The notes under the pieces are model-generated. The model had not been told where the DNA came from and searched no databases. It was given only the letters and a program-made list of their open reading frames with translations. Shown piece by piece: positions 17,633-26,003 of a DNA stretch of 64,000 nucleotides. Each line of letters starts with the position of its first letter. Position 1 is the stretch's first letter. This DNA comes from an uncultured Solirubrobacteraceae bacterium. Lineage in GTDB: Bacteria; Actinomycetota; Thermoleophilia; Solirubrobacterales; Solirubrobacteraceae. The translations under genes were made by a program, and so were the position numbers. Location: contig CADCVR010000027.1 in the NCBI GenBank assembly GCA_902806205.1, positions 1 to 64,000 on the forward strand, given 5' to 3'.

Positions 17633-19527
17633 GGGCCCAGAGCCCCCGGCGCCGCCTGGCGCTGTCGCTCGGCCTGGCGTTCGTCGCCGGACTCGTCGCG
17701 CTCAAGCTCGCCGTCGATCTCGGGGTCGTCGGCCGCGGCGCCGTCGTCCCGCTCGCCCGGGGGGGCCTGGCGACGGCCGCGCTCTTCGCGGTGACGGGGT
17801 TCGGGCTGACGCGGCTGCTCCTGCCGGATGGGCTGCGCGCCCACGAGGCGCTCTGGGTCCTGCCCGTCGGGGCGTGCGCGACCAGCCTGACGATGACGGT
17901 GCTCGGCTTCCTGGCGGTGCCGTTCGACGTGAACCTCGGGCTCGTGCTGCTCGCCGGAGCGGCGCTCGGGGTCGTCGCGCTGCGGCGCCGGCCGAGCTCG
18001 AGCCGCCGGGGCGCGCTGGCGCAGGCGCGCACGGCGGCGTGGCCCGTGTGGGTCGCGGGGCTCGTGATCGCCGTCGCGCTCGTCCCGCTCTTCCGCGCGG
18101 GCTTTGCGACCGTCGAGGGGCAGGGCCAGGACGCGCACCTGGCGGTGGGCTCGGCGATGTTCCTGCAGGAGAACTACCCGACGTCGGTCGATCCGGCCGG
18201 GCCCGTCGACCAGATGCCGCTCGTGTGGCGCTCCAAGCAGCCGGTCTACTACACCCTCGGCGGCGCGGCGCGGCTCAGCGGCCTGGAGGTCTTCGAGACG
18301 ATCTCGACGGTGGCCGCGGTGCTGCTCGGCCTCGCGGCGCTCGGGTTCTTCCTCTTCACGCGGGAGGTGCTGGGCGCCCCGCGCTGGGCGGCGCTGGCGG
18401 CGATGGGGCTCGTCGGGATCGATCGCATGGTCCTGCACACGGTCATGCACCCGTACTTCAACCAGACCTGGGGCTTCATGGCGATGCCCTTCGCCCTCGT
18501 GCTGTCGTGGTGGCTGGTGCGCGAACGCAGCCCCGGTGGGACCGTGCTCCTGGTGATGTTCCTGGCGCTGCTGGCGTTCGCCTACCCGCTCGCCCTGCCG
18601 ATCCCGCTGGTGCCGGTCGCCGTCGTGCTGTGGCCGCACCGGCGGCGGGTGGGCGAGCTGCGGCGGCTGTACCGCGGCAGGCGAAGCCTCGCGTGGCTCG
18701 TGCCGCTCGGGCTCGTGTTCCTCGTGCCGCTGCTCGGGGTGCTGGAGAAGACGCTCACCGCGATCGGAGTCATCTTCGACCTCTCGCGCGGGCTGGAGAA
18801 CTGGGGAGGCGACCTCGACGGGTGGTTCAGGGAACCGTGGTTCTTCGGGATGCAGACATGGGCGTTCGCCGCGATCGCCCTCCTCCCGGTCGGCTTCGCG
18901 GTGTGGCTGGCGCTGCGCGACCAGCCCGCGGCGCTGCGCAGGGGTCTCTACGGGCTCTTCGCGTTCGCCGCGGCGTTCGCGGTCTTCTTCCGCCTTCGCG
19001 ACTTCGGCTGGTACTTCCACTTCAAGATCCTCGCCTTCGTCGCGCCCGTGGTGCTCGCGGTGGCGGCGGCGGGATTCGCCCGGCTGCGACGGCCGGCGCT
19101 CGGCTACCTCGCGGTCGGAGTGCTGCTCGTCTCGGCGGTGAGCTCGGCACGGACGGAGATCGGCCGGACGTTCGACCAGCTGCCCCGCTTCGTGCTCGAG
19201 CTGCGCACGGTGGACGCGGCGCTGCCGCCCGGGCGCTCCGTGCGGCTGGACATCGACCCGCAGGAGCAGAACTGGGCCGCATTCTGGCTCCACGGCCAGC
19301 CGCTCTGCTCACGGCGACCGCTGTTGAACACGAGCTACCCCCATGTCCCGACCTCCCGCAAGGCGGACTACATCCTCACCAAGAACGACGCGCCCGCGCC
19401 CGCGGACGCCGCCGGGGTCGTGATGCGGATCCAGGCCTTCACGCTCTATCGCCAGCGCGCGGGGGTCCCGGGGCCCTCGGCGTGCTCGCAGCTGATGGTG
19501 CAGACGATCGAGCGCGTGACGGGGTAG
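17629..19527 (+). CDS. Large multi-pass membrane protein, apparent CTG start
   Basis: About 632 residues with roughly 12 hydrophobic segments and an extracytoplasmic C-terminal region of about 130 residues. Loops include DAHLAVGSAMFLQENYPTS near the first outer loop and acidic/aromatic stretches, an arrangement resembling GT-C glycosyltransferases or O-antigen assembly proteins; no family is certain. The frame has no ATG, GTG or TTG near a sensible N-terminus. CTG at 17629 overlaps the WecG stop (CTGA) and gives LRAQSPRRRLALSLGL, a basic N-terminus followed by the first membrane helix. The next usable GTG (17791) would delete that helix. It probably acts in polymerisation or modification of the glycan. 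Confidence 0.7.
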   Translation: MRAQSPRRRLALSLGLAFVAGLVALKLAVDLGVVGRGAVVPLARGGLATAALFAVTGFGLTRLLLPDGLRAHEALWVLPVGACATSLTMTVLGFLAVPFDVNLGLVLLAGAALGVVALRRRPSSSRRGALAQARTAAWPVWVAGLVIAVALVPLFRAGFATVEGQGQDAHLAVGSAMFLQENYPTSVDPAGPVDQMPLVWRSKQPVYYTLGGAARLSGLEVFETISTVAAVLLGLAALGFFLFTREVLGAPRWAALAAMGLVGIDRMVLHTVMHPYFNQTWGFMAMPFALVLSWWLVRERSPGGTVLLVMFLALLAFAYPLALPIPLVPVAVVLWPHRRRVGELRRLYRGRRSLAWLVPLGLVFLVPLLGVLEKTLTAIGVIFDLSRGLENWGGDLDGWFREPWFFGMQTWAFAAIALLPVGFAVWLALRDQPAALRRGLYGLFAFAAAFAVFFRLRDFGWYFHFKILAFVAPVVLAVAAAGFARLRRPALGYLAVGVLLVSAVSSARTEIGRTFDQLPRFVLELRTVDAALPPGRSVRLDIDPQEQNWAAFWLHGQPLCSRRPLLNTSYPHVPTSRKADYILTKNDAPAPADAAGVVMRIQAFTLYRQRAGVPGPSACSQLMVQTIERVTG

Positions 19528-19529
19528 CT

Positions 19530-20546
19530 TCATTCCTGCAGCAACGCCCGCAGCCGTGCGGCCACCGGGCCGCGCGCGTAGTGCTCGACGCGGGCGGCGC
19601 CGCGGGCGCGGAGGGTCCCGCGCAGCGCGGCGTTCTCCAGGACCACGCGGCAGAGCTCCGCCACGACGGCGAGGTCGCCGTCGGCGATCAGCAGCGCCGC
19701 GTCATCGGCGACCTCCGGGATCCCGCCGACGGGGCGCGCGACGACCGGCACGCCGACGTGGAAGGCCTCCAGCAACGGGATGCAGAAGCCCTCGTGCTCG
19801 GAGAGGCAGACCAGGAGCGCGGCCGCCGCGTATTCCGCGGCGAGCTCCTCGACGGTCAGCCCCGACCGGAACGTCACCGCGCCGGGCGCCAGCGCGTCGC
19901 CGAGCCGCTCGAGCTCCTCGAGGTACCAAGGCTTCATCGGCTCCCCGACGAGGACCAGCCGGGCGTCCGGGACGCCGTTGTCCCGCAACAGGGCGATCAG
20001 GCGGATGAGCTCGTCCTGACGCTTGTGCGGCGCCAGTCGCCCGACGAACAGCAGCGTCGGGGGGCCCGCCGGCTCGCTGAGTCGCGGTGCGCCGAGGCCC
20101 GCGGGGTCGAAGAGGATCGGCACGACCCGGTCGGAGCCGAGCTCGGCGGCGTTGAACGCGCTCACCCCCGCGACGACGTCGCAGCGCGCCGCGTACTCCG
20201 GCAGCTGCTGGCGCCCGAGCGCGCACTGGATCGCGATCCGCGGTTCGTAGTCCCAGAACCACCGCGCCGGGGTGACGTTGTGGGAGAGCAGCACCTTGCG
20301 CTGCGGCCGGTCGAGCACGGCGCGCAGCCGCGGCGCGTACGCCGAGTAGTGGAGCAGGAGCGTGTCGCCGGAGGCGGGGTCGAGCGCGCCGAGCGGCCCG
20401 AACGCCTTCCCGACGCGCGGGTCGATCCCCGCGGCGACGTCCGCGCCGCCCCAGCCCCACTCCTCGAAGAGCGCCCGGAACGCGCGGGCCTGGTTGGAGA
20501 CCGCGTCGTGCGGGCCGGCGCCGCTGAGGACCTGATGGACGTTCAA
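19530..20546 (-). CDS. GT4 family glycosyltransferase, TTG start
   Basis: 338 residues from a TTG that overlaps the preceding stop (TTGA, 20543-20546). The N-terminus reads NVHQVLSGAGPHDAVSNQA, a known GT4 opening. The donor domain has LLFVGRLAPHKRQDELI, VGEPMKPWYLEEL and EX7E in HEGFCIPLLEAFHVG, with Cys in place of the more common Gly/Pro. It is the last gene of the ABC-exporter operon (permease, ATPase, small protein, GT4). It lies only 2 bases from the convergent membrane-protein gene. It likely adds a sugar to the exported polymer. Confidence 0.87.
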   Translation of the reverse strand: MNVHQVLSGAGPHDAVSNQARAFRALFEEWGWGGADVAAGIDPRVGKAFGPLGALDPASGDTLLLHYSAYAPRLRAVLDRPQRKVLLSHNVTPARWFWDYEPRIAIQCALGRQQLPEYAARCDVVAGVSAFNAAELGSDRVVPILFDPAGLGAPRLSEPAGPPTLLFVGRLAPHKRQDELIRLIALLRDNGVPDARLVLVGEPMKPWYLEELERLGDALAPGAVTFRSGLTVEELAAEYAAAALLVCLSEHEGFCIPLLEAFHVGVPVVARPVGGIPEVADDAALLIADGDLAVVAELCRVVLENAALRGTLRARGAARVEHYARGPVAARLRALLQE

Positions 20547-20959
20547 CGTCCGCGCTCGGCCTCGAGGCGCGCGATGCGATCCTCGAGCTCGGCGACGTGC
20601 ACGAGCAGGTGCATGTTGAAGCGCGTCTGCTCCGCCGTCAGCTCGCCGTGGTACTGGCGCAGCACGTGAAGCAGCGCCCGCTTGAAGTAGGTGATGGGCG
20701 CCCCGAGGCGGCGGGTGGAGCGCATGGTCGACTCGTCGGGCTCGAGCACCGCCCACTCCATGAGCTGGTCGGTCCCGATGCGGTCCTTCGGCGCGATTCG
20801 AAAGCCCCCGAGGTCCGCGTAGCCGCCCGCCGCCCGGGCCGCCGCCGCCCGCGCGCGCGCCGCCGCGAGCGCCTCCTCGGGCGTCGGGCCCGCAGCATCA
20901 CCGGGTGACCCTCCAAGCGTGCGGCCGGCACCCTCCCCGGCAGGTTGCCCGGCGGTCAC
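20543..20959 (-). CDS. Small coiled-coil protein coupled to ABC polysaccharide exporter
   Basis: 138 residues from a GTG overlapping the ATPase stop (GTGA, 20956-20959). The N-terminal third is Gly/Ala-rich and disordered. The middle has an Ala/Arg-rich helix. The C-terminal 60 residues (ITYFKRALLHVL, AEQTRFNMHLL, VAELEDRIARLEAE) look like an amphipathic segment leading into a short coiled coil. Similar FN-plus-coiled-coil leaders precede some actinobacterial methyltransferases and glycosyltransferases; here it stands alone. Coupling on both sides points to a job with the transporter or the following GT4, for example tethering or chain-length control. No function is known to me. Confidence 0.7.
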   Translation of the reverse strand: MTAGQPAGEGAGRTLGGSPGDAAGPTPEEALAAARARAAAARAAGGYADLGGFRIAPKDRIGTDQLMEWAVLEPDESTMRSTRRLGAPITYFKRALLHVLRQYHGELTAEQTRFNMHLLVHVAELEDRIARLEAERGR

Positions 20960-21714
20960 GCCGACGCCTCCACCGGGGTGCCCATCGTCCGGTGGTAGAA
21001 CGTCATGCCCTCCACGGCCGGCCCGTCGAACTGCACGCGGCCGCCGTCGAGGACCACCACGCGCTCGCACGTGCGCTCCACGAGCGCCGCGTCGTGGGAG
21101 ACGAGCACGAGCGTCGCCCCCGCGGCGACCTGCTCGGCGATCCGCGCCTCGCACTTGCGCTGGAAGGCCTCGTCGCCGACGGCGAGCACCTCGTCGATGA
21201 GCAGCGTGTCGGCCGCGAGGTGCGCGGCGATCGCGAAGCCGAGACGCACGAACATGCCGCTCGAGTACGTCTTGACCGGGACGTCGACGAACGAGCCGAG
21301 CTCGGAGAATTCGATGATCGCGCCCATGACCGCCTCGATCGCCCGCCGGTCGAGGCCGTGAAGCGCGCCGTTGAGCAGGATGTTCTCGCGACCCGAGAAG
21401 TCGCGGCCGAAGCCCGCGCCGAGCTCGAGCAGGGACACGACGTTGCCGCCCGCCTCGACGCGTCCGGCGTCCAACGGGATGATCCCCGCGAGCACCCGCA
21501 GGGTCGAGGACTTCCCCGCACCGTTGCGCCCGACGATCCCGACGGTCTCGCCCGGTGCGATCCGCAGCGAGACGCCGTCGAGCGCGCGGATCGGCGCGGG
21601 TCCGGAGGCCCGTCGGCCGAGGAGCAGCTCCTTGAGCGTGCCGCCGCGATCGGCGCGCACGGAGAACGCGCGCGTCGCCTGCTCCAGGACGATCTCCCCG
21701 GGCCGGGCGGCCAT
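20956..21714 (-). CDS. ABC transporter ATP-binding protein, polysaccharide export (Wzt/TagH type)
   Basis: 252 residues with all nucleotide-binding motifs: Walker A GRNGAGKSS at about 65-73, signature region TYSSGMFVRLGFA, Walker B TLLIDEVLAVGD, and the H-loop SHDAAL. The FGRDFSGRENI and DEVLAVGDEAFQ segments are diagnostic of the polysaccharide/teichoic-acid exporter subfamily (KpsT, TagH, Wzt). It lacks the C-terminal carbohydrate-binding extension of E. coli O9a Wzt, so polymer recognition must lie elsewhere. ATG overlaps the permease stop by one base (TGATG). It works with the 262-residue permease encoded just upstream to move lipid-linked glycan across the membrane. Confidence 0.95.
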   Translation of the reverse strand: MAARPGEIVLEQATRAFSVRADRGGTLKELLLGRRASGPAPIRALDGVSLRIAPGETVGIVGRNGAGKSSTLRVLAGIIPLDAGRVEAGGNVVSLLELGAGFGRDFSGRENILLNGALHGLDRRAIEAVMGAIIEFSELGSFVDVPVKTYSSGMFVRLGFAIAAHLAADTLLIDEVLAVGDEAFQRKCEARIAEQVAAGATLVLVSHDAALVERTCERVVVLDGGRVQFDGPAVEGMTFYHRTMGTPVEASA

Positions 21715-22502
21715 CAGACGACCACCGCGAGCTCGTCCTGCAGCCGCGCGAACAGCGCGCGCCCGACGCCGAGCGCGAGCGCCGCGGCCACCCCGACGTA
21801 GGCGAGGATCGCGATGCTCGGCGCGCTTCCGCCGTAGAGGATCGTCCGGACCCCCTCGATGAACGGCGCCACCGGGTTGACCCACTCCAGGACGAAGCGT
21901 GCGGCCGGCTCGTCGGTGATCCCGGCGGGCCGGAAGAAGATCGGGGAGAGGAAGAACCAGGGCAGCAGCGCCGCGCCGAGGATCGGCGCCACGTCGCGGA
22001 AGTAGGCGTGGAGCACGGAGACCGCGAGCGCGAGGCCGAGGGTGAAGACGTAGGTGGCCGCGAGCACGAGCGGCAGCAGCAGCAGCGCGGGCCCGGCCGT
22101 CCCGCGGAACGCGAGGGTCACGAGGCCGACGAGCGCGAGCACCGCACAGAAGGTGACCATCTGCACCGAGACGACCGCCGCCGGGATCGTCTCCCGCGGG
22201 AAGCGCGCCTTGCGGATCAGCGAGCCCTGATCGAGCAGCGACGGTGCCGCGCCGAGCAGCGACTGGGAGAAGAACATCCACACGACGAGGCCGACCATGA
22301 GAAACAGGGGGTAGTCGTCCTCGCTGGCCACGTCGAAGACGACGCCGAACATCAGGTAGTAGGCGCCCATCAGCACGAGCGGGTTGACGACGTACCAGGC
22401 GAGCCCGAGCGCGGACCCCTGGTACTTCTGACGCAGCTCGCGCCGCACCATCTGCTCGAACAGGAACTTGAAGCGCACGTACTCGGCCATCCAGCGACGC
22501 AT
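21714..22502 (-). CDS. ABC-2 type permease, polysaccharide export (Wzm/TagG type)
   Basis: 262 residues (258 if the second ATG at 22490 is used) with six predicted membrane helices. The N-terminal amphipathic segment FLFEQMVRRELRQKYQGS and the following LGLAWYVVNPL are typical of ABC-2 polysaccharide exporters such as Wzm, KpsM and TagG. The region WFFLSPIFFRP and WVNPVAPFIEGVR is also conserved. It is the first gene of the minus-strand operon permease-ATPase-small protein-GT4, and 42 bases separate its ATG from the divergent metallo-hydrolase gene. Confidence 0.93.
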   Translation of the reverse strand: MRRWMAEYVRFKFLFEQMVRRELRQKYQGSALGLAWYVVNPLVLMGAYYLMFGVVFDVASEDDYPLFLMVGLVVWMFFSQSLLGAAPSLLDQGSLIRKARFPRETIPAAVVSVQMVTFCAVLALVGLVTLAFRGTAGPALLLLPLVLAATYVFTLGLALAVSVLHAYFRDVAPILGAALLPWFFLSPIFFRPAGITDEPAARFVLEWVNPVAPFIEGVRTILYGGSAPSIAILAYVGVAAALALGVGRALFARLQDELAVVV

Positions 22503-22544
22503 TGTCGCGGGTTCGGCGCTCCGTGCGCGGGTAGCGCCTCGGCC

Positions 22545-23288
22545 ATGTTCACTCAGAATGTCGTTCCGGGCGTCCACCGCGGCGAGGACGCCAGCGTCAA
22601 CTGGTACCTGTTGCAGGAGGGCGATCGCCTCACGCTGGTCGACGCGGGGGTCCCCGCGTCGTGGAGGACATTGCACACGGGGCTCGACGAGCTGGGCCTC
22701 CCGCTCGCGGCGATCGAGGCGATCGTGCTCACCCACGCGCACTTCGACCACGTCGGGATCGCCGAACGGCTGCGCCTGGAGCTCGGGATTCCCGTGCTCG
22801 TCCATCCCGGTGACGCCGACCTGTGCCGCCACCCGATGACCTACCGCACCGAGCGCCGGCGGGAGCTGTACTTCCTCAGCCAGGTTCAGGCGCTGCCGGT
22901 CGTCGTGAGCCTCGCGCGCGCCGGCGCCTTCCGCCCCAGGCCCGTGCAGCAGGTGACCGCCTACGCCGACGGCGACGTCCTCGACGTCCCGGGGCGCCCG
23001 CGGGTGGTCTTCACCCCGGGCCACACCGACGGCCACTGCGCACTCCACCTCGCGGATGCCAGCGCGATCATCACCGCCGACGCGCTCGTGACGCTCGACC
23101 CCTACACGAACAGGCGCGGCCCGCGGCTCGTCGCCCGGGCCGCGACGGCGGACGTCGCGGCAAACCTGGCCTCGCTCGACCGCATCGCCGAGACGGGCGC
23201 CGAGGTGGTGCTCCCGGGTCACGGCGAGCCGTTTCGCAGCGGAGCGGCCGCGGCGGTGCGCGAGGCGCGCGCGGCGGGCTCCGCCTGA
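22545..23288 (+). CDS. Metallo-beta-lactamase fold hydrolase
   Basis: 247 residues with the metal-binding signature THAHFDHVG (HxHxDH) at about 64-72. FTPGHTDGHC (third His) and PGHGEPF (last His) follow, which gives a full set of binuclear zinc ligands. An ASVNWYLLQEGDRLTLVDAG start resembles glyoxalase-II/quorum-quencher-like hydrolases. No signal peptide, so it is cytoplasmic. It is divergent from the ABC exporter and may be unrelated to glycan export. Substrate unknown; it could be a thioesterase or lactonase. Confidence 0.88.
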   Translation: MFTQNVVPGVHRGEDASVNWYLLQEGDRLTLVDAGVPASWRTLHTGLDELGLPLAAIEAIVLTHAHFDHVGIAERLRLELGIPVLVHPGDADLCRHPMTYRTERRRELYFLSQVQALPVVVSLARAGAFRPRPVQQVTAYADGDVLDVPGRPRVVFTPGHTDGHCALHLADASAIITADALVTLDPYTNRRGPRLVARAATADVAANLASLDRIAETGAEVVLPGHGEPFRSGAAAAVREARAAGSA

Positions 23289-23355
23289 GCCGGGGCGGGC
23301 TTCGGGCGGGCGGCGGCGGCACGACCCGGAGTCGAGGGTGGTGGGCGACCCGTGG

Positions 23356-24414
23356 TCACCCTCGACCGCGCAGCGCCTTGAGCACAGCGCGATAGGCGGG
23401 TTTCGGGCGCAGCTCGGCGTCCAGAAGGGTCGCGGCGCCCCGCCCCGGCTGGGTGGCCGGAATCCATGAGTGGCGGTCGGTGAAACCCCAGAACGTGATC
23501 GAGCGGCAACGCGGGATGGCGAGGCAGTCCTTCACCGCGCCGCGGTAGACCCGCGCCTGCACCCGGAGCGCGGCCGCGTCGGCGGGCAGCTTGAGCGCCA
23601 CGTCGGCCTCCGTGATCGCCACGTCGACGCCGAGCGCCGCGAACCGCTCGAGGTTGGCGCGGAAGCCGTCGGGCACCCCTCTGCGGTTGAGATGCGCCTG
23701 GAAGCCCACGCCGTCGATCGGCACGCCGCGCCCGAGCAACTCCCTGACGAGCGCGTAGAGCGCGTCGGACTTCGGTCCGGGCGCCTCGGCGCCGATCTCG
23801 TTGAGGTAGAGCTTCGCCTCGCCGTCGGCGACGCGGGCGGTGCGAAACGCATCCTCCACCCAACCGTCGCCGAGCTCACGCTGGAACACCGACGGCCGGC
23901 GCGTCCCGTCGTCCTCCAACGGCTCGTTGACGACGTCCCAGGTCCGGATGCGCCCCGCGTAGCGCTCCATCGTCGTGCGGATGTGCTCCCGGACGACCTG
24001 AAGCAGCTCGTCGCCCTCGAGCGCCTCGACCCACGGCGGGTTCTGGCTGAACCACACCAGCGTGTGCCCGCGGACGGCCTGGTCGTGCTCGGCGGCGAAG
24101 TCCACGAGCCGGTCGGCCGCCGCCCAGTCCCGCTTGCCGCGCACGGGTTCGAGCACCGCCCACTTCATGACGTTCTCCGGCGTGACGGAGGAGAACTGCT
24201 CGGCGAGGTTCCGGCGGTAGCCCGGCTCGTTGCGCAGCGCGGTGTCGTCGACGGCGGTGCCCACGAGCCGCTTCTCCGCCGCCTTCTGCAACTGCCCTGG
24301 CAGCGCGACCGCCTCCGGGCCACGGGCTTGCAGCACGCGCAGCACCGCCCCTGCGGCGACGAGCACCGCCACGAGAACGGCCACCGCGATGGCGAAGCGA
24401 CGCAGAACGCTCAG
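23356..24414 (-). CDS. GH10 endo-beta-1,4-xylanase-like enzyme, membrane anchored, apparent CTG start
   Basis: About 352 residues. The GH10 hallmarks are present: GTAVDD near 50, NVMKWAVLEP near 81-90, GHTLVWFSQNPPWV, WDVVNEPL with acid/base E164, ITEADV with nucleophile E269, and ITFWGFTDRHSW. From CTG at 24412-24414 the N-terminus reads [22 protein letters not shown], a complete signal anchor with positive charges. Starting at the next GTG (24384) would lose the charged part. The CTG overlaps the stop of the sugar phosphotransferase gene (CTGA). It probably stays anchored outside the membrane. Next to a UDP-xylose synthase locus, it may edit or release a xylose-containing polymer; this role is inferred. 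Confidence 0.87.
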   Translation of the reverse strand: MSVLRRFAIAVAVLVAVLVAAGAVLRVLQARGPEAVALPGQLQKAAEKRLVGTAVDDTALRNEPGYRRNLAEQFSSVTPENVMKWAVLEPVRGKRDWAAADRLVDFAAEHDQAVRGHTLVWFSQNPPWVEALEGDELLQVVREHIRTTMERYAGRIRTWDVVNEPLEDDGTRRPSVFQRELGDGWVEDAFRTARVADGEAKLYLNEIGAEAPGPKSDALYALVRELLGRGVPIDGVGFQAHLNRRGVPDGFRANLERFAALGVDVAITEADVALKLPADAAALRVQARVYRGAVKDCLAIPRCRSITFWGFTDRHSWIPATQPGRGAATLLDAELRPKPAYRAVLKALRGRG

Positions 24415-25934
24415 AACGCGCCGCGCCGCGAGAGCACGGCGGGAATCGTCTTGAGCAGGATCGTCAGGTCAAGGAACGGCGACCAGCGCTCGAGGTAGAG
24501 GAAGTCGAGTCGCACCAGATCGTCGAAGTCGAGCTCCGAGCGTCCGGACACCTGCCACAGCCCCGTGATGCCCGGCAGCACGAGGTAGCGCTTGCGGTGC
24601 CAGTCCTCCAGACGGTCGAAGTCGCGCTGGGGCAGCGGCCGCGGCCCGACGAGCGACATCTCCCCGCGGAGGACGTTGATCAGCTGCGGCAACTCGTCGA
24701 GGGAGTACTTGCGCAGGAAGCGCCCGACGCGCGTCATCCGGGGATCGTGACGGATCTTGAACAGCGCGCCCGCGGCCTCGTTGAGCGACTCGAGGTCGGC
24801 CTGGCGCTGGTCGGCGTCGCGGTGCATGGTGCGGAACTTCAGGCACGCGAACGGCAGGCCGCCGATGCCGGGCCGCCCGGAGCGATAGAAGACCGGCCCG
24901 CGCGAGGTGGCGAAGACCGCGACGGCGATGCCGAGCAGCAGCGGGGAGAGCACGAGCAGGATGACGACGCTCAGCACGAGGTCGAAGGCGCGCTTGACCG
25001 CGTAGTCGATGCCGTCGAAGACCGGCGGCTTGAGCTCGAAGAGCGGGACGGACTGCCCCGGGACGAACTCCGCGCGATGGATGAGGATCTCCATCGTCGA
25101 CGGAGCGACGCGGACGCGGACGCCCCGCTGATGACACCGGTCCACCAGCTCGACGGCCTGGACCTGGGGGAAGTCGGGGTCGGCGATGATCGCCTCGTCG
25201 AGGCGGTGCTCGGAGAGCACCCGCTCGATCTCGTCGAGGGTCCCGAGCGAGCGCAGCCCGTTGTCCGGACGTGGCGCGAGCGAGATGAAGCCGACGACCT
25301 CGATGCCCGCGTGGTCCGGCGCGTCCTTGAGCGCATGGGCGACGGCCTCGATGTGCTTGCCGGTCCCGACGAGCACCGCGCGGCGCTGGTAGCCCGCGGC
25401 GCGCAACACGATCCCCGTGAGCTTCTCGTACGCCCACCGCGTCGAGGCGATGTAGACGACGGCGAAGAACAGCGTGCCGTAGAAGATGTAGTAGCTCGAG
25501 AACCGCTCGCCGTTGATCAGCGCGAAGATCAGCGTGACGACCGTCGTCTGGAACAGTGAGCCGACGATCCGCGTCAGCCCCGGGCGCGTCGCGCGCTCCG
25601 CGTACAGGCCCGAGCGGGCGAACAGGAGCGCCGTGATGAGGTAGGCGAAGGAGATCGTGTTCTGCGTCTCTTGCAGCGAGGCGGCCGGATTCCAGTCGTC
25701 CAGGAGCGCGGCCTTGAGCGCCAGCGCGCTGAAGATCGCCCCGAACAGGCCGGCGAAGTCGAGCGCCAGCAGGCTGATGACCCGCGCGAGACGCCGCAGG
25801 GTGTCCAGCTTGAGGACGAAGCCGAGCAGCGCCGGGCGCTTGGCGCGTACGTCCCGCTCGGGCAGGGACGGACGGACGAGCGTCGGGACGTCGTCGGTCT
25901 CCTGGGCCTCCGTGGCCTCGTGCGTCACCGGCAT
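24411..25934 (-). CDS. Polyprenyl-phosphate hexose-1-phosphate transferase (WbaP/EpsE-like)
   Basis: 507 residues in the three-part layout of this family. The N-terminal region has four membrane helices (about 45-165). A central Rossmann-like CoA-binding/flavodoxin domain begins [15 protein letters not shown]. The C-terminal catalytic domain follows a fifth hydrophobic segment ([19 protein letters not shown]); it has [27 protein letters not shown] (Asp-Glu catalytic pair), MSLVGPRPL and [13 protein letters not shown]. The enzyme transfers a sugar-1-phosphate from UDP-sugar to undecaprenyl phosphate, starting the repeat unit on the cytoplasmic face. It likely primes the glycan assembled by the many GTs in the locus. 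Downstream, coupled GH10 gene. Confidence 0.95.
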   Translation of the reverse strand: MPVTHEATEAQETDDVPTLVRPSLPERDVRAKRPALLGFVLKLDTLRRLARVISLLALDFAGLFGAIFSALALKAALLDDWNPAASLQETQNTISFAYLITALLFARSGLYAERATRPGLTRIVGSLFQTTVVTLIFALINGERFSSYYIFYGTLFFAVVYIASTRWAYEKLTGIVLRAAGYQRRAVLVGTGKHIEAVAHALKDAPDHAGIEVVGFISLAPRPDNGLRSLGTLDEIERVLSEHRLDEAIIADPDFPQVQAVELVDRCHQRGVRVRVAPSTMEILIHRAEFVPGQSVPLFELKPPVFDGIDYAVKRAFDLVLSVVILLVLSPLLLGIAVAVFATSRGPVFYRSGRPGIGGLPFACLKFRTMHRDADQRQADLESLNEAAGALFKIRHDPRMTRVGRFLRKYSLDELPQLINVLRGEMSLVGPRPLPQRDFDRLEDWHRKRYLVLPGITGLWQVSGRSELDFDDLVRLDFLYLERWSPFLDLTILLKTIPAVLSRRGAF

Positions 25935-26003
25935 CTCATGGCTAGAACGTCGAGCGCGCCCCGAAGTACCGGAGTATCCGCGCGGCGCCTGATGGTCGAG
26001 ACG

